From Cryobacterium sp. (GTDB lineage Bacteria; Actinomycetota; Actinomycetes; Actinomycetales; Microbacteriaceae), in assembly GCA_019638935.1 (NCBI GenBank), contig JAHBSW010000026.1, positions 1 to 33,419 of the forward strand: 33,419 nucleotides of DNA. Direction: 5' to 3'. The translations under genes and the position numbers were made by a program. The notes below the pieces were generated by a model. That model did no database searches. It was given only the letters and a program-made list of their open reading frames with translations, and was not told the origin of the DNA. Below are positions 22,505 to 30,277 of this stretch, in pieces. Within the stretch, counting starts at the first letter, position 1; each line of letters begins with the position of its first letter.

Positions 22505-23527
22505 CTACCTCAGTGTGAGCTCGATGCCGAACTTCTTCGCTCGAGTGGTGACACTGGCGAGGTCTTGGAGGAACTGCTTATGCTCTTCAACGCGGTCTTT
22601 CCGTTTTGGAACGTTGGGCCGACCAGGGGTTGATTGCCGATCGCGTGAGAATGCGAGGGAGGTGGCGTTTGCCACCGACGCTACTTCGTCTTGCAGGACC
22701 CCAACATAGACCTCGGTGGTGGCGATCGAACGATGACCAAGGAACTTCTGTACAGCACGCAGATTCTTGGTACCCCTGAATCCGACCGTGCCAGCACGTG
22801 TTCGGCAGTTGTGGAGAGTCCAAGGTCGCCCGAGGTGCCTTGTGACCCAGCTGTAGACCGTCGCGGGGTGGACGTGACCGCCGAAGCGCCCGGGGAAATA
22901 GTGCGAGTCGGTCCCCTGTAGTTGCTCGAGCAGGACGAGGTATTCGAGAGTTAGCGGGTCAAGCGTCAGTATGCGGGTGTTGCCGCCCTTGCCCTCGATG
23001 TAGAGCTGGTCACCGGCTCTTGCCGCAGGGTGAAGTGTGGCAATTTCGGTTCTGCGCAAACCCATGGTGGCCGCCAGGAGAAGCATGGCGCGCTCGTGAA
23101 GGTTCATGTCCTCGAAAGCGTCAAGTATGACGTCGTCGGGGGTTGGTCGCGGTTCCCTCATTGGGACTGAGACGGGCTCGAGGTCTTCGGTTGGATCCTG
23201 CTCGATGTGGCCGACGAGCCGTGCCCAGCGATAGAACATCGTTAGCGAAGCACGGATTTTGCGGCGGTACTCCGGTTGCCAGGTCGGATGTGCCTCGTAG
23301 TAGGCGAGTAGGTCGTGGACGCCGAGGCGTAACACCTCGCCGTGAAACTCGGCAAGTCGGCGGATGTCTCCCACTCTCTGTTCGATGGTTCCGGGTCTAC
23401 GCCCGATGGCGCCCAAGTAGGTTTCGTACTTCTCGAGAAGCATTCCGATTGTCGGCCATTCAGGTTCGGGACTTGTGGTCGTCTCGTCATTGAATCGCCG
23501 CGGAGGCCCCAGTGTTGTAGTCGCCAT
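22505..23527 (-). CDS. int: Tyrosine-type site-specific recombinase (integrase)
   Basis: It integrates and excises the element at the adjacent tRNA site. The 340 residues comprise an N-terminal SAM-like core-binding domain (about 25-110: MLLEKYETYLGAIGRRPGTIEQ, LTMFYRWARLVGHIEQDP) and a catalytic domain. All six catalytic positions are visible: R158 (GLRRTEI), K180 (EGKGGNTR), H239 and R242 (LHNCR), H265 (LGHRS) and Y274 (EVYVG). The gene reads away from the attachment site 115 bp upstream of its start. No excisionase gene is obvious next to it. The frame looks intact, so the element may still be mobile. Confidence 0.95.
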   Translation of the reverse strand: MATTTLGPPRRFNDETTTSPEPEWPTIGMLLEKYETYLGAIGRRPGTIEQRVGDIRRLAEFHGEVLRLGVHDLLAYYEAHPTWQPEYRRKIRASLTMFYRWARLVGHIEQDPTEDLEPVSVPMREPRPTPDDVILDAFEDMNLHERAMLLLAATMGLRRTEIATLHPAARAGDQLYIEGKGGNTRILTLDPLTLEYLVLLEQLQGTDSHYFPGRFGGHVHPATVYSWVTRHLGRPWTLHNCRTRAGTVGFRGTKNLRAVQKFLGHRSIATTEVYVGVLQDEVASVANATSLAFSRDRQSTPGRPNVPKRKDRVEEHKQFLQDLASVTTRAKKFGIELTLR

Positions 23528-23641
23528 GCGGGCCGTTAGGAAAACGTGACCGCTGCTCGCAAATGGTCGATCTTGCCCGGAATTTCAAGCCCTCGTATGG
23601 GGGTCACCGGGGCCATCCAGCCACGAGGTTTTGGTCGTCGA

Positions 23642-23684
23642 ACTCGTAATCGTGAGGTCGCGGGTTCGAATCCCGCCCCAGCTA
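23642..23684 (+). other. Attachment-site scar: 3' fragment of a tRNA gene (attR), Thr(CGT)-like
   Basis: The segment reads as the anticodon loop onward of a tRNA: loop CTCGTAA, anticodon-stem 3' strand TCGTG, T arm GCGGG-TTCGAAT-CCCGC, acceptor CCCAGCT and discriminator A. The matching 5' half (an AGCTGGG or GGCTGGG acceptor strand and a CACGA anticodon strand next to the loop) is missing upstream. This is what remains when an element integrates into a tRNA 3' end. The tRNA identity is tentative. Confidence 0.7.
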
Positions 23685-23718
23685 CAAGGCGCCGCCCTAA
23701 CGTGAGTGGGTGGCTGGG

Positions 23719-24807
23719 TTACGTCTCGCGCTGACTCGCGAGGTCGCCCGCGATCGCAGCGATCTCGAACAGGTTGCCGGTGTCGCCCGTGTGCAGGAAC
23801 GCCACCGTGCTGCCCGCCGGGATGCGTCCGGTGCGTGCATGCTCCAGCAGCCCCGCGAGGCCCTTCCCGGTGTAGACAGGCCCGACGAACACACCCTCTG
23901 TGCTGGCCAGCTCACGAATCGCCGCTGTGCTCGCCGGCGATGGCACCGCGTAGTCGTCGCCGATGAAGCCCTGATCGACATCGATCTCGGCGCGGATAGT
24001 CGCATCATCCGGAATCGTCGCGCCCAGCCGCTGCAGCACCGACTTGGTGCGCTCCACGATGACCGCCGGGTTCATGGCGTCGTCATCGTCGTAACCCTGA
24101 ATCGAGATCGACCGGAACTTCACCGGATGCCCGAGCGACAGCTTCGCGGCCAGCATGCCCGGCAGCGCCGTGCCCGTGCCGATCGTGTGGTACACGAAGT
24201 CGAGGTCGACACCGAGCGCCGCCGACTGCTGCAGCATCTCCCGGAAGGTCACGCTGTGCGCGACGAAGCCATCCGGGTGCGCCCCGCCGCCGCCGACGAC
24301 CAGCACTCGGTGGCCGTCGGCTTCAAGCTCGGCCCTGCGCCCTTCGATGACTGCAGTGACTCTGGCGAGTGTGTCAGCGTCATCCCACGGGTCGCGTTCT
24401 GCGCTGATGAGGTGGGTCTCAACACCCATGACCGTGTTGAGCAGATAGTTGCCGCGGGCTTCCCCGAGGGGGCCGTGATTCCCCACGTTGCGGGTCAGCA
24501 CGAGAATCGGAGTGATGCCACTGCGCAGGCACGCGATCGCGAACTGCAGGCCAGAGTTGGTGAGCGTCGCACCGAGGGTGATGAGGTGGGTGACGCCCTG
24601 CTCGAGGGCGCGCCCGATGATGAACTCGGCGAGACGCGTCTTACTGCCGCTGATGGCGCTCGGCCCCGCCATGTCCTCCCGTTTGATGAACAAGCGGATG
24701 CCGTATCGCTGACCCAGTGTGGGCAGCTCGTGGAATGGGGTCGGGTAGAAGCCGATGCTCTTTCGGGGAAGTGCGGCGATCGCGTCGTCGAATTGTGTGG
24801 TGTCCAT
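23719..24807 (-). CDS. PLP-dependent ACC deaminase / D-cysteine desulfhydrase family enzyme
   Basis: These enzymes eliminate ammonia (and sulfide) from ACC or D-cysteine. The 362-residue protein has the family opening GFYPTPFHELPTLGQRYG...LFIKREDMAGP, the PLP lysine in SGSKTRLAEF, and LVVGGGGAHPDGF and TIGTGTALPGMLAA for cofactor phosphate binding. Near the C-terminus are VYTGKGLAGLLEHAR and AFLHTGDTGNLFE. ATG 24807 is preferred to an upstream frame extension that would run through the regulatory region. It is divergent from a LysR-type regulator with a palindrome between them, so it is the likely target. Substrate cannot be settled from sequence alone. First chromosomal gene after the attachment scar. 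Confidence 0.85.
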   Translation of the reverse strand: MDTTQFDDAIAALPRKSIGFYPTPFHELPTLGQRYGIRLFIKREDMAGPSAISGSKTRLAEFIIGRALEQGVTHLITLGATLTNSGLQFAIACLRSGITPILVLTRNVGNHGPLGEARGNYLLNTVMGVETHLISAERDPWDDADTLARVTAVIEGRRAELEADGHRVLVVGGGGAHPDGFVAHSVTFREMLQQSAALGVDLDFVYHTIGTGTALPGMLAAKLSLGHPVKFRSISIQGYDDDDAMNPAVIVERTKSVLQRLGATIPDDATIRAEIDVDQGFIGDDYAVPSPASTAAIRELASTEGVFVGPVYTGKGLAGLLEHARTGRIPAGSTVAFLHTGDTGNLFEIAAIAGDLASQRET

Positions 24808-24864
24808 GGCATCCAGTCTCAGAACCGGAACACATAAACTCAAGCGATGTTCTCTTGCATGTCG

Positions 24865-24883
24865 ATTAGCTAAGCTAATTAGC
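24865..24883. promoter_or_regulatory. LysR-type operator palindromes and LysR promoter
   Basis: ATTAGCT-A-AGCTAAT (24865-24879) is a perfect 7-1-7 palindrome fitting the T-N11-A LysR box. An overlapping perfect palindrome, GCTAATTAGC, covers 24874-24883. TAAGCT (24871-24876) is a candidate -10 seven bases before the LysR ATG, implying a leaderless transcript and autoregulation. Confidence 0.6.
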
Positions 24884-25789
24884 ATGTCGTGGCAGTTCGA
24901 CCCACAGCACCTGCAGACTCTCGAGGCGGTCGTGCGGTTGGGCTCCTTCGCGGGGGCGGCGGAGGAGATCGGCTACACACAGTCGGCGGTGTCGCAGCAA
25001 TTGGCGGAGCTCGAGCGCCGGGTGGGTGCACGCGTGGTGACGCGTCGACCGGTGCGACCGACCGAGGTGGGTCACGTGCTGCTGTCGGCGGCAGGAGCGA
25101 TCGGTGCATCCATGAGCCGTGCGAGAACGGAGCTCGCCGCACTCGCCGAGGGCAGCATCGGCCGGGTGCGTCTCGGTGCCTTCATCTCCGCAGCCTCCTC
25201 GTTCGTGCCCTTCGCGCTCGCTCGGCTGCGCGCCGAACACCCCGGTGTGCATATCGTTCTGCGCGAGGTGGAGCAGAGTGAGACCTATGCCTTGCTTGCT
25301 CGAGGCATCCTGGATCTCGCGATCACCTTCGACTACGAGCACGCGCCCGACACGATTCCGGCGGGTATCGTTCGCGAGCGCCTGATGGACGACCCGATCA
25401 TGGTCGTGCTGCCGGCCGACCATGCGCTGGCGTCGCGAGGCTCGGTACCGCTGGATGCGGTGGCTCCCGACGCGTGGATCGTCACCCAGGTGAGTGCGGG
25501 AGAGCAGCTGAGCGATGCAGCAGCCTCGACGGCCGACGAGCGGAACCACCTCGACTTTCAGGGACAGGACTTCCGAACCGCCCTGAACCTGGTGGCAGCC
25601 GGACTCGGTGTGGCCTTGCTGCCACGACTGCTGCTGAAGGATCCGCCCAAAGGGGTTGCCGTGCGCGAGCTGGCCCCGCACCAGCGCATCGTGCGACGGC
25701 TCTTCACCTGTCGCATGGAGACGAGCGGTGTTCCGGTGCCGATCCAACGATTGCAGCACCACCTGCGAGACTCTGCGGCCTCTTACTGA
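24884..25789 (+). CDS. LysR-family transcriptional regulator
   Basis: The 301-residue protein has the standard layout. The N-terminal winged helix is HLQTLEAVVRLGSFAGAAEEI, read at about residues 8-28, followed by YTQSAVSQQLAELERRVGARVVTRR. A periplasmic-binding-like effector domain follows from about residue 90 (VRLGAFISAASSFVPFALARLRAEHPGV). ATG 24884 matches the family start (MSWQFDPQHL). It is divergent from the PLP enzyme, which it probably controls; the effector may be that enzyme's substrate. Confidence 0.9.
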   Translation: MSWQFDPQHLQTLEAVVRLGSFAGAAEEIGYTQSAVSQQLAELERRVGARVVTRRPVRPTEVGHVLLSAAGAIGASMSRARTELAALAEGSIGRVRLGAFISAASSFVPFALARLRAEHPGVHIVLREVEQSETYALLARGILDLAITFDYEHAPDTIPAGIVRERLMDDPIMVVLPADHALASRGSVPLDAVAPDAWIVTQVSAGEQLSDAAASTADERNHLDFQGQDFRTALNLVAAGLGVALLPRLLLKDPPKGVAVRELAPHQRIVRRLFTCRMETSGVPVPIQRLQHHLRDSAASY

Positions 25790-25967
25790 TCCGTTGCGGT
25801 GGGCGAGTGATCCGCGTGGACGAAGCAGCGTCGTCAGCGCGGGTCGGTGCCGAAGACGCCGAGGAGCACCCAAATTTGTGGCTCGATAAACTCGATCGCC
25901 CTCTCTGCTGTCATCCAGCGCTCAGTGTTGCGCCAGCCGGGCTGCGCCGCGAACGGCAAGGGGTGCC

Positions 25968-25973
25968 TATAGT
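25968..25973 (+). promoter_or_regulatory. -10 box of a leaderless promoter
   Basis: TATAGT lies six bases before the ATG at 25980, so transcription should begin at or next to the start codon. No good -35 is visible. Confidence 0.5.
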
Positions 25974-25979
25974 GGGGCC

Positions 25980-26216
25980 ATGAGCGAGACGCAGGGTTCG
26001 ATGGTGCAGCGGCGTGTGCTGGGGGTGGCGTTCTTGTTCGCCGGCGTCGCGGCGGGGGTGTGGCTGTCGCAGGTGCTCGTCGCCCGCGGGCACGAGATCG
26101 ACGAACTCGGCATCTCCGGCTACTCGCTGCCGATCGACTTCGTGCTCGGGGGCATTGCGCTGCTCGGGATCGTGGGCGGCAGCATCCTCATCTGGCGTGC
26201 GCGCGACCACTCCTGA
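25980..26216 (+). CDS. Small two-helix membrane protein, 78 aa
   Basis: Two hydrophobic segments, VLGVAFLFAGVAAGVWLSQ (about 13-31) and FVLGGIALLGIVGGSILIW (about 54-72), flank a short loop GHEIDELGISGYSLP. Both ends are polar, so the termini are probably on the same side of the membrane. I recognise no function. It stands alone between the LysR gene and the convergent dehydratase gene. Confidence 0.7.
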   Translation: MSETQGSMVQRRVLGVAFLFAGVAAGVWLSQVLVARGHEIDELGISGYSLPIDFVLGGIALLGIVGGSILIWRARDHS

Positions 26217-26251
26217 GGAAGCGGTTTGCGACTGTTCCGGCCTCCCGCAGC

Positions 26252-27211
26252 CTAATCACGGGGTGCGGTGAGTTCGCGAAAGCGCGCGAGGCCGACGTTG
26301 CCGCCCGAGAGGATCACGCCGACGCGCCGGCCGGGTTTCTGCGGCCCGCGGAACATCGTCGATGCAAGAGCCGTCGCCCCCGAGGGCTCGAGCGTGATCT
26401 TGAGGCGGTCGAATGCGAAGGCCATCGCCTGCACGATCTCGTCATCCGTCACGAGGTCGATGCCGTCGACGAGACGTCGATTGATGCCGAAGGTGAGCTC
26501 ACCGGGGATCTCGGAACCCTGTCCATCGGCGATCGTGCGGGGAACCTCGATCTGCACCCGCTCGCCAGCCGCGAGTGAGAGCTGGGTGTCGTTCCCCGCC
26601 TCGGGCTCGACGCCCAGCATCCGGATGTCGGGGTAGAGCCCCTTCGCGGCGGTGGCACTCCCCGCGATGAGGCCGCCGCCACCGACCGGCACACGCAACT
26701 CGTCGAGCTCGCCCACCTCATCGAGCAGTTCGAGGGCGGCAGTGCCCTGCCCGGCCATGATGCCGTAGTGCTCGTAGGGCGGGATGATGGTGAGCCCGCG
26801 CTCCTCGGCGAGGGTTCGGCCGAGCGCTTCGCGGTCACCCGTGTAGCGGTCGTAGAAACTGACCTCAGCGCCGTAGCCCCGCGTCGCGGCCACCTTCGAC
26901 TCGGGGGCGTCAGACGGCATGACGATCGTCGCCGGTGCCCCGAGCATGCGGGCGGCGAGAGCGACGGCCTGGGCGTGGTTGCCCGACGACCACGCAACGA
27001 CGCCGCGCTCGAGTTCGGCAGCACTCAACCGTGAGATGACGTTGTAGGCGCCGCGGAACTTGAAAGCCCCTACGCGCTGAAAGTTCTCGGCCTTGAGAAA
27101 GACCCGCGCACCCGCGAGGTCGTCCAGTGTCGTCGATGTCAGCACGGGCGTGCGATGGGCGACTCCCTCGAGTCGGGTAGCGGCATCGCGAACGTCATCG
27201 AGAGAAAGCAT
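26252..27211 (-). CDS. Threonine/serine dehydratase (fold-type II PLP enzyme)
   Basis: It deaminates L-threonine or L-serine to the 2-oxo acid; some relatives are serine racemases. The 319 residues match the ACT-less catabolic form. The PLP lysine is in GAFKFRGAYN, the asparagine loop is SSGNHAQAVAL, and the glycine loop is VGGGGLIAG. LSGGNVGLARF is near the end. There is no C-terminal regulatory domain, so it is not the biosynthetic isoleucine-inhibited enzyme. A TAGGCT -10 six bases before the ATG (27218-27223) suggests a leaderless message. Confidence 0.9.
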   Translation of the reverse strand: MLSLDDVRDAATRLEGVAHRTPVLTSTTLDDLAGARVFLKAENFQRVGAFKFRGAYNVISRLSAAELERGVVAWSSGNHAQAVALAARMLGAPATIVMPSDAPESKVAATRGYGAEVSFYDRYTGDREALGRTLAEERGLTIIPPYEHYGIMAGQGTAALELLDEVGELDELRVPVGGGGLIAGSATAAKGLYPDIRMLGVEPEAGNDTQLSLAAGERVQIEVPRTIADGQGSEIPGELTFGINRRLVDGIDLVTDDEIVQAMAFAFDRLKITLEPSGATALASTMFRGPQKPGRRVGVILSGGNVGLARFRELTAPRD

Positions 27212-27255
27212 GCGACCAGCCTAGGAGGGTGGGACCGATATCGAGGGCGCAAGGC

Positions 27256-28029
27256 CTACGACGGGATGACGGGAGCAAGCGTGGGCCGCTTCGGTTCGCG
27301 GCCGTCCCCCGACGAGCGGCCGGTCAGTCGGCGACCGATCCAGGGCAGCACGAAACTGCGCCAGTAGGCGAGGGTCCCAGGGCGCTGCAGCTCGTCCGCC
27401 TCCGCGCCCCAATCCGGAACGGCGACACCGAGAGCCTTCAACACGTTGCTCGCCACACGGCGGTGGCCCGCGGCGCCGAGGTGCAGTTTGTCGACGGACC
27501 AGTAGCGCAGGTCTTCGAGCTCGACATCCGACCAGTTGTCGACGAAGGTCACGCCCGATTCAGGCAATCGTTCGCGAACGGCGAGCGCGAGAGCATCGCC
27601 GCGCTCGCGGATGCGGTCACCCAGCGGGATGTGTCGCGTCGGGTTTCCCCCGCTCAGCAGGAGCACGTGGATGCCCGCCTCGAGAATCTCGTCCACCGCC
27701 TCGCGCGTGCGATCGGCAATCTCCTCGATCGTGACTTTGGGGCGCATGATGTCGTTGCCCCCGCCATTGAAACTGATGAGGTCGGGCTTCAGTTCGATGG
27801 CGGGGCGAAGCTGCTCATCGAGGATCGGACCGAGCAGCCGACCCCGGATGGCGAGGTTCGCGTAGCCGAACTCCGCACCGTCGTTGCCGCTGTCGTCACG
27901 TTCCCGCGCCGCGAGCGCGAGGCCGATGGCGACGAAGTCGGCCCAACCACGAACACTGCCGTCGGCAAGCTCGTCGCCCACCCCCTCGGTGAAGCTGTCG
28001 CCGATCGCGGCGTAACTGCGAAAGTGCAT
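27256..28029 (-). CDS. SGNH/GDSL-family hydrolase
   Basis: An esterase or lipase-like enzyme. The 257-residue protein opens with AAIGDSFTEGVGDELADG, the block I motif with the nucleophilic Ser in GDS. The oxyanion Asn is in FNGGGNDIMRP, and the DxxH pair is in VDKLHLGAAGHRRVA. There is no signal peptide, so it is likely cytoplasmic. A basic tail of about 50 residues (RRLTGRSSGDGREPKRPT) follows the domain. The substrate is unknown. Confidence 0.88.
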   Translation of the reverse strand: MHFRSYAAIGDSFTEGVGDELADGSVRGWADFVAIGLALAARERDDSGNDGAEFGYANLAIRGRLLGPILDEQLRPAIELKPDLISFNGGGNDIMRPKVTIEEIADRTREAVDEILEAGIHVLLLSGGNPTRHIPLGDRIRERGDALALAVRERLPESGVTFVDNWSDVELEDLRYWSVDKLHLGAAGHRRVASNVLKALGVAVPDWGAEADELQRPGTLAYWRSFVLPWIGRRLTGRSSGDGREPKRPTLAPVIPS

Positions 28030-28094
28030 GGGAAGAGTTCATCACACTCGGGTGATCGGGTGGTGGCGCCGTGGCGTGATGAATGCGCCGCGCC

Positions 28095-28793
28095 CTAGGG
28101 GCGAATGGCCGCCACGAGTGCTTCGGCGAGTTCCGCCGGTTTCGTGAACTGCGGCCAGTGGCCCGTCGGCAGGTCGACGAACTCGTAGTCCTTGATCGCC
28201 GCCAGCTCGGCCACCCAGGGCTTACCGGCCTCGATCCAGCCTCGGAACAGGCTAGAGGGAGCCTCACAGCAGATGACCGTCACCGGCACGTCGTAGCGTC
28301 GCGGGTCGCTCAGCCGCTGCTTGTCGCTGGCCACGCGAGCGGGCTGCGGAATCGCCACGCGGGCGAACTCGGCGCGCAGCTCCTCGGTGAGGTCCACGAG
28401 GTCTTCGTCTTCGAAGACCCCCCAGTCGGGCAGGGGGATCTCGCCGTTCGCGACCGGCAACTCGTCGTTGATGACTCCGTCGTCGCCGAGCGGTCCGCTG
28501 TCGACGTAGACGACGCGAGCGATCGCATCCGGTCGCGCATCGGCGACGGCGTGCGCGATCGCCCCTCCGCCACTGTGACCGACGAGCACGACGCCGGCGG
28601 GCAGTGAGTCGACCACCGCGATGACCGCGTCGACGTGGTCGCGCAGGCCGATGTTCGAGCGGTCGGCATCACGCGACTCCATGCCGGGGAGCGTGAGCGC
28701 GTGAACCGTGTGACCGGCCGCCTCGAGTGGCCCCACGACGGGGTGCCACGATGAGGCGTCGAGCCAGAAACCGGGGATGAGAATGACGTCCAT
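28095..28793 (-). CDS. Alpha/beta-fold hydrolase
   Basis: The 232-residue protein starts MDVILIPGFWLDASSWHPVV. The nucleophile elbow is GHSGGG (about residues 94-99), and the catalytic His is probably in LPTGHWPQFTKP near the end. VYVDSGPLGDDG follows the fifth strand. This is a small esterase/salicylate-esterase-like hydrolase; the substrate is unknown. TAGCTT lies six bases before the ATG on the - strand, suggesting a leaderless message. Confidence 0.85.
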   Translation of the reverse strand: MDVILIPGFWLDASSWHPVVGPLEAAGHTVHALTLPGMESRDADRSNIGLRDHVDAVIAVVDSLPAGVVLVGHSGGGAIAHAVADARPDAIARVVYVDSGPLGDDGVINDELPVANGEIPLPDWGVFEDEDLVDLTEELRAEFARVAIPQPARVASDKQRLSDPRRYDVPVTVICCEAPSSLFRGWIEAGKPWVAELAAIKDYEFVDLPTGHWPQFTKPAELAEALVAAIRP

Positions 28794-28847
28794 GCGGCAA
28801 AGCTAGACCAGACGGCCGACAGTCGCCAGGGACGGAATCGTGCCCGG

Positions 28848-29279
28848 CTAGTCTCGCCTGCTTGCGTCGATGAGGGCGTGCAGGTGGTCGCGCACGGCTT
28901 CGAGTTGTGAGATCGGCAGGCCGAGTCGCTCGATGATGGCGGGTGGAACGGCTTCGGCCTTCGAGCGCAGGGCGGTGCCGGCATCCGTCAGCGTGAGCTC
29001 GACGGCACGCTCATCGTCGGTGCTGCGCGAGCGCACGACGAGTCCGGCGGCTTCGAGCCGCTTGAGCAGGGGGCTCAGTGTCGCCGAGTCGAGGTAGAGC
29101 CTCTCGCCGAGTTCGTGAACGCGAAGCGGGCTCGTCTCCCACAGGGCGAGCATGACGAGGTACTGCGGATGCGTGAGCCCTAGCGGTTCGAGCACGGGCC
29201 GGTAGAGCGAGATGACGCTCCGACTCGCGGCGGCAAGGGCGAAGCAGACCTGGCGGTCGAGGGCGAGGAGGTCGGTCAT
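28848..29279 (-). CDS. MarR-family regulator of the OhrR (organic peroxide sensing) type
   Basis: The 143 residues have the OhrR pattern: LDRQVCFALAAASRSVISLYRPVLEPLG, read at about residues 7-34, with the peroxide-reactive cysteine at C12. LTHPQYLVMLALWE, LYLDSATLSPLLKRLEAAGLV and the wing RSTDDERAVELTLTD follow. In OhrR, oxidation of that cysteine releases the operator (family knowledge). Its usual target, an ohr/OsmC gene, is not adjacent here. ATG 29279 follows TATACT by six bases, so the message is probably leaderless. It is divergent from a small zinc-ribbon gene. Confidence 0.85.
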   Translation of the reverse strand: MTDLLALDRQVCFALAAASRSVISLYRPVLEPLGLTHPQYLVMLALWETSPLRVHELGERLYLDSATLSPLLKRLEAAGLVVRSRSTDDERAVELTLTDAGTALRSKAEAVPPAIIERLGLPISQLEAVRDHLHALIDASRRD

Positions 29280-29285
29280 GGGATC

Positions 29286-29304
29286 AGTATAGTTCGTGTA
29301 CGAT
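29286..29304. promoter_or_regulatory. Overlapping divergent leaderless promoters
   Basis: TATACT on the - strand (29286-29291) serves the OhrR-like gene. TACGAT on the + strand (29299-29304) serves the small zinc-ribbon gene. Each is six bases from its ATG. Between them lies TCGT-GT-ACGA, a short dyad that could be the regulator's operator. Confidence 0.5.
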
Positions 29305-29310
29305 TGAATC

Positions 29311-29559
29311 ATGCACAATGAATCGACCAGCCTGCCGAATCCCTACAGGGGCCGCAAGGGCGTCTTCAACTGGGTCAGCAAGGTGCTCTACCCCATCATG
29401 GGACCCGCCCAGGTCGGCATAGGCCGCCCGGAGGCGGCGTATGCCCCGCCAGCGAACCCGGTGTGCCCCATGTGCTCGATGCCTATGACCGACCATGAAA
29501 TCTTTCGTGGGGACGCGCACACGGCTACGCGGCTGATCTGTCCCAGCGCCGCCGCATAG
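29311..29559 (+). CDS. Small zinc-ribbon protein, 82 aa
   Basis: The product has a basic N-terminus (NPYRGRKGVFNWVSKVLYPIM) followed by CPMCSMPMTDHEIFRGD and a final LICP. That makes a CxxC pair plus a further Cys, typical of a small metal ribbon. I recall similar uncharacterised proteins in related actinobacteria. Its start is 31 bp from the OhrR-like gene start, so the two probably share regulation. Confidence 0.65.
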   Translation: MHNESTSLPNPYRGRKGVFNWVSKVLYPIMGPAQVGIGRPEAAYAPPANPVCPMCSMPMTDHEIFRGDAHTATRLICPSAAA

Positions 29560-29626
29560 CCTCTCCGGCGCTGTGGCTCGCCGCTGAAGCGGTGGCACTC
29601 TAGGGTGGATGGGCGAGAGGAGCCCG

Positions 29627-30238
29627 ATGTCGACACCGCCCGGCCGCACCACCAAGGGCGCCGCGAAGCGCGAGGCGATTCTCGCCGCCGCCCTCGAGGT
29701 GTTCGGCGAGGTCGGGCTTCACGGTGCCTCCCTGCGCGAGATCGCGAGTCGTGTGGGCGTGAGTCACCAGTCGCTCATGCACTACTTTCCGACAAAGAAC
29801 GCCCTGCTCATGGCGGTGCTCCGGCGCCGCGACGAGCGGCTGCGCTCGCACTTCGACGATGAGGGTGGCATGTCGCTCACCGAGCTCGTCTCGCTCGCGG
29901 AGGACAATGTGCACTCGCCGGGAGTCATCGAGCTCTACAACATGGCCTCGGCCGAGGCGACCAACTCCGACCATCCCGCCCATGCCTACTACGCCGAGTT
30001 CTACGAGAGCATCATCGCCTCCCACGCTCGCTATCTGCAGCGCGCGGTGGAGCGCGGCGCCCTGCGCGAGGGCTGGACACCCGAGACCGCGGCTCGCGCC
30101 ATCTTGGGAATGATGGACGGGCTGCAGCTGCAGTGGCTCTACGATCGCGACGACGTGCACGTCGCCGAGACCATGAAACTGCTGATCAGCGCCATAATTT
30201 CGGTGCCGCTCGACGAGCTCGACAACGCTGAAAAATAA
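29627..30238 (+). CDS. TetR-family transcriptional regulator, likely controlling putA
   Basis: ATG 29627 is preceded by AGAGGAG four bases upstream; the in-frame ATG at 29609 is the alternative. The N-terminal HTH is AKREAILAAALEVFGEVGLHG followed by SLREIASRVGVSHQSLMHYFPTKNALL, a typical TetR head. The C-terminal ligand domain is helical. The stop is followed after one base by a 16-bp palindrome that overlaps the -35 of putA 39 bp downstream, so it is probably the putA regulator. Confidence 0.88.
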   Translation: MSTPPGRTTKGAAKREAILAAALEVFGEVGLHGASLREIASRVGVSHQSLMHYFPTKNALLMAVLRRRDERLRSHFDDEGGMSLTELVSLAEDNVHSPGVIELYNMASAEATNSDHPAHAYYAEFYESIIASHARYLQRAVERGALREGWTPETAARAILGMMDGLQLQWLYDRDDVHVAETMKLLISAIISVPLDELDNAEK

Positions 30239-30239
30239 A

Positions 30240-30255
30240 CTTGCCATTTGGCAAG
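30240..30255. promoter_or_regulatory. TetR-type operator over the putA promoter
   Basis: CTTGCCATTTGGCAAG is a perfect 7-2-7 palindrome. TTGCCA within it (30241-30246) is a near-consensus -35, with TATCCT (30266-30271) 19 bp on and six bases before the putA ATG. A repressor here would block the leaderless putA promoter. Confidence 0.7.
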
Positions 30256-30277
30256 GTTTTCGCGCTATCCTGTCTGC

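Noticed and set aside
23585-23684. Complete tRNA gene
   Set aside because: No matching acceptor 5' strand, D arm or anticodon 5' strand could be found upstream of the T arm, so only the 3' part is present.
25790-25979. Short - strand frame (about 26-40 residues, including RAIEFIEPQIWVLLGVFGTD)
   Set aside because: It looks protein-like but has no ribosome site or -10 at the right place, and its upstream end would overlap the start of the gene at 25980. Not enough to call.
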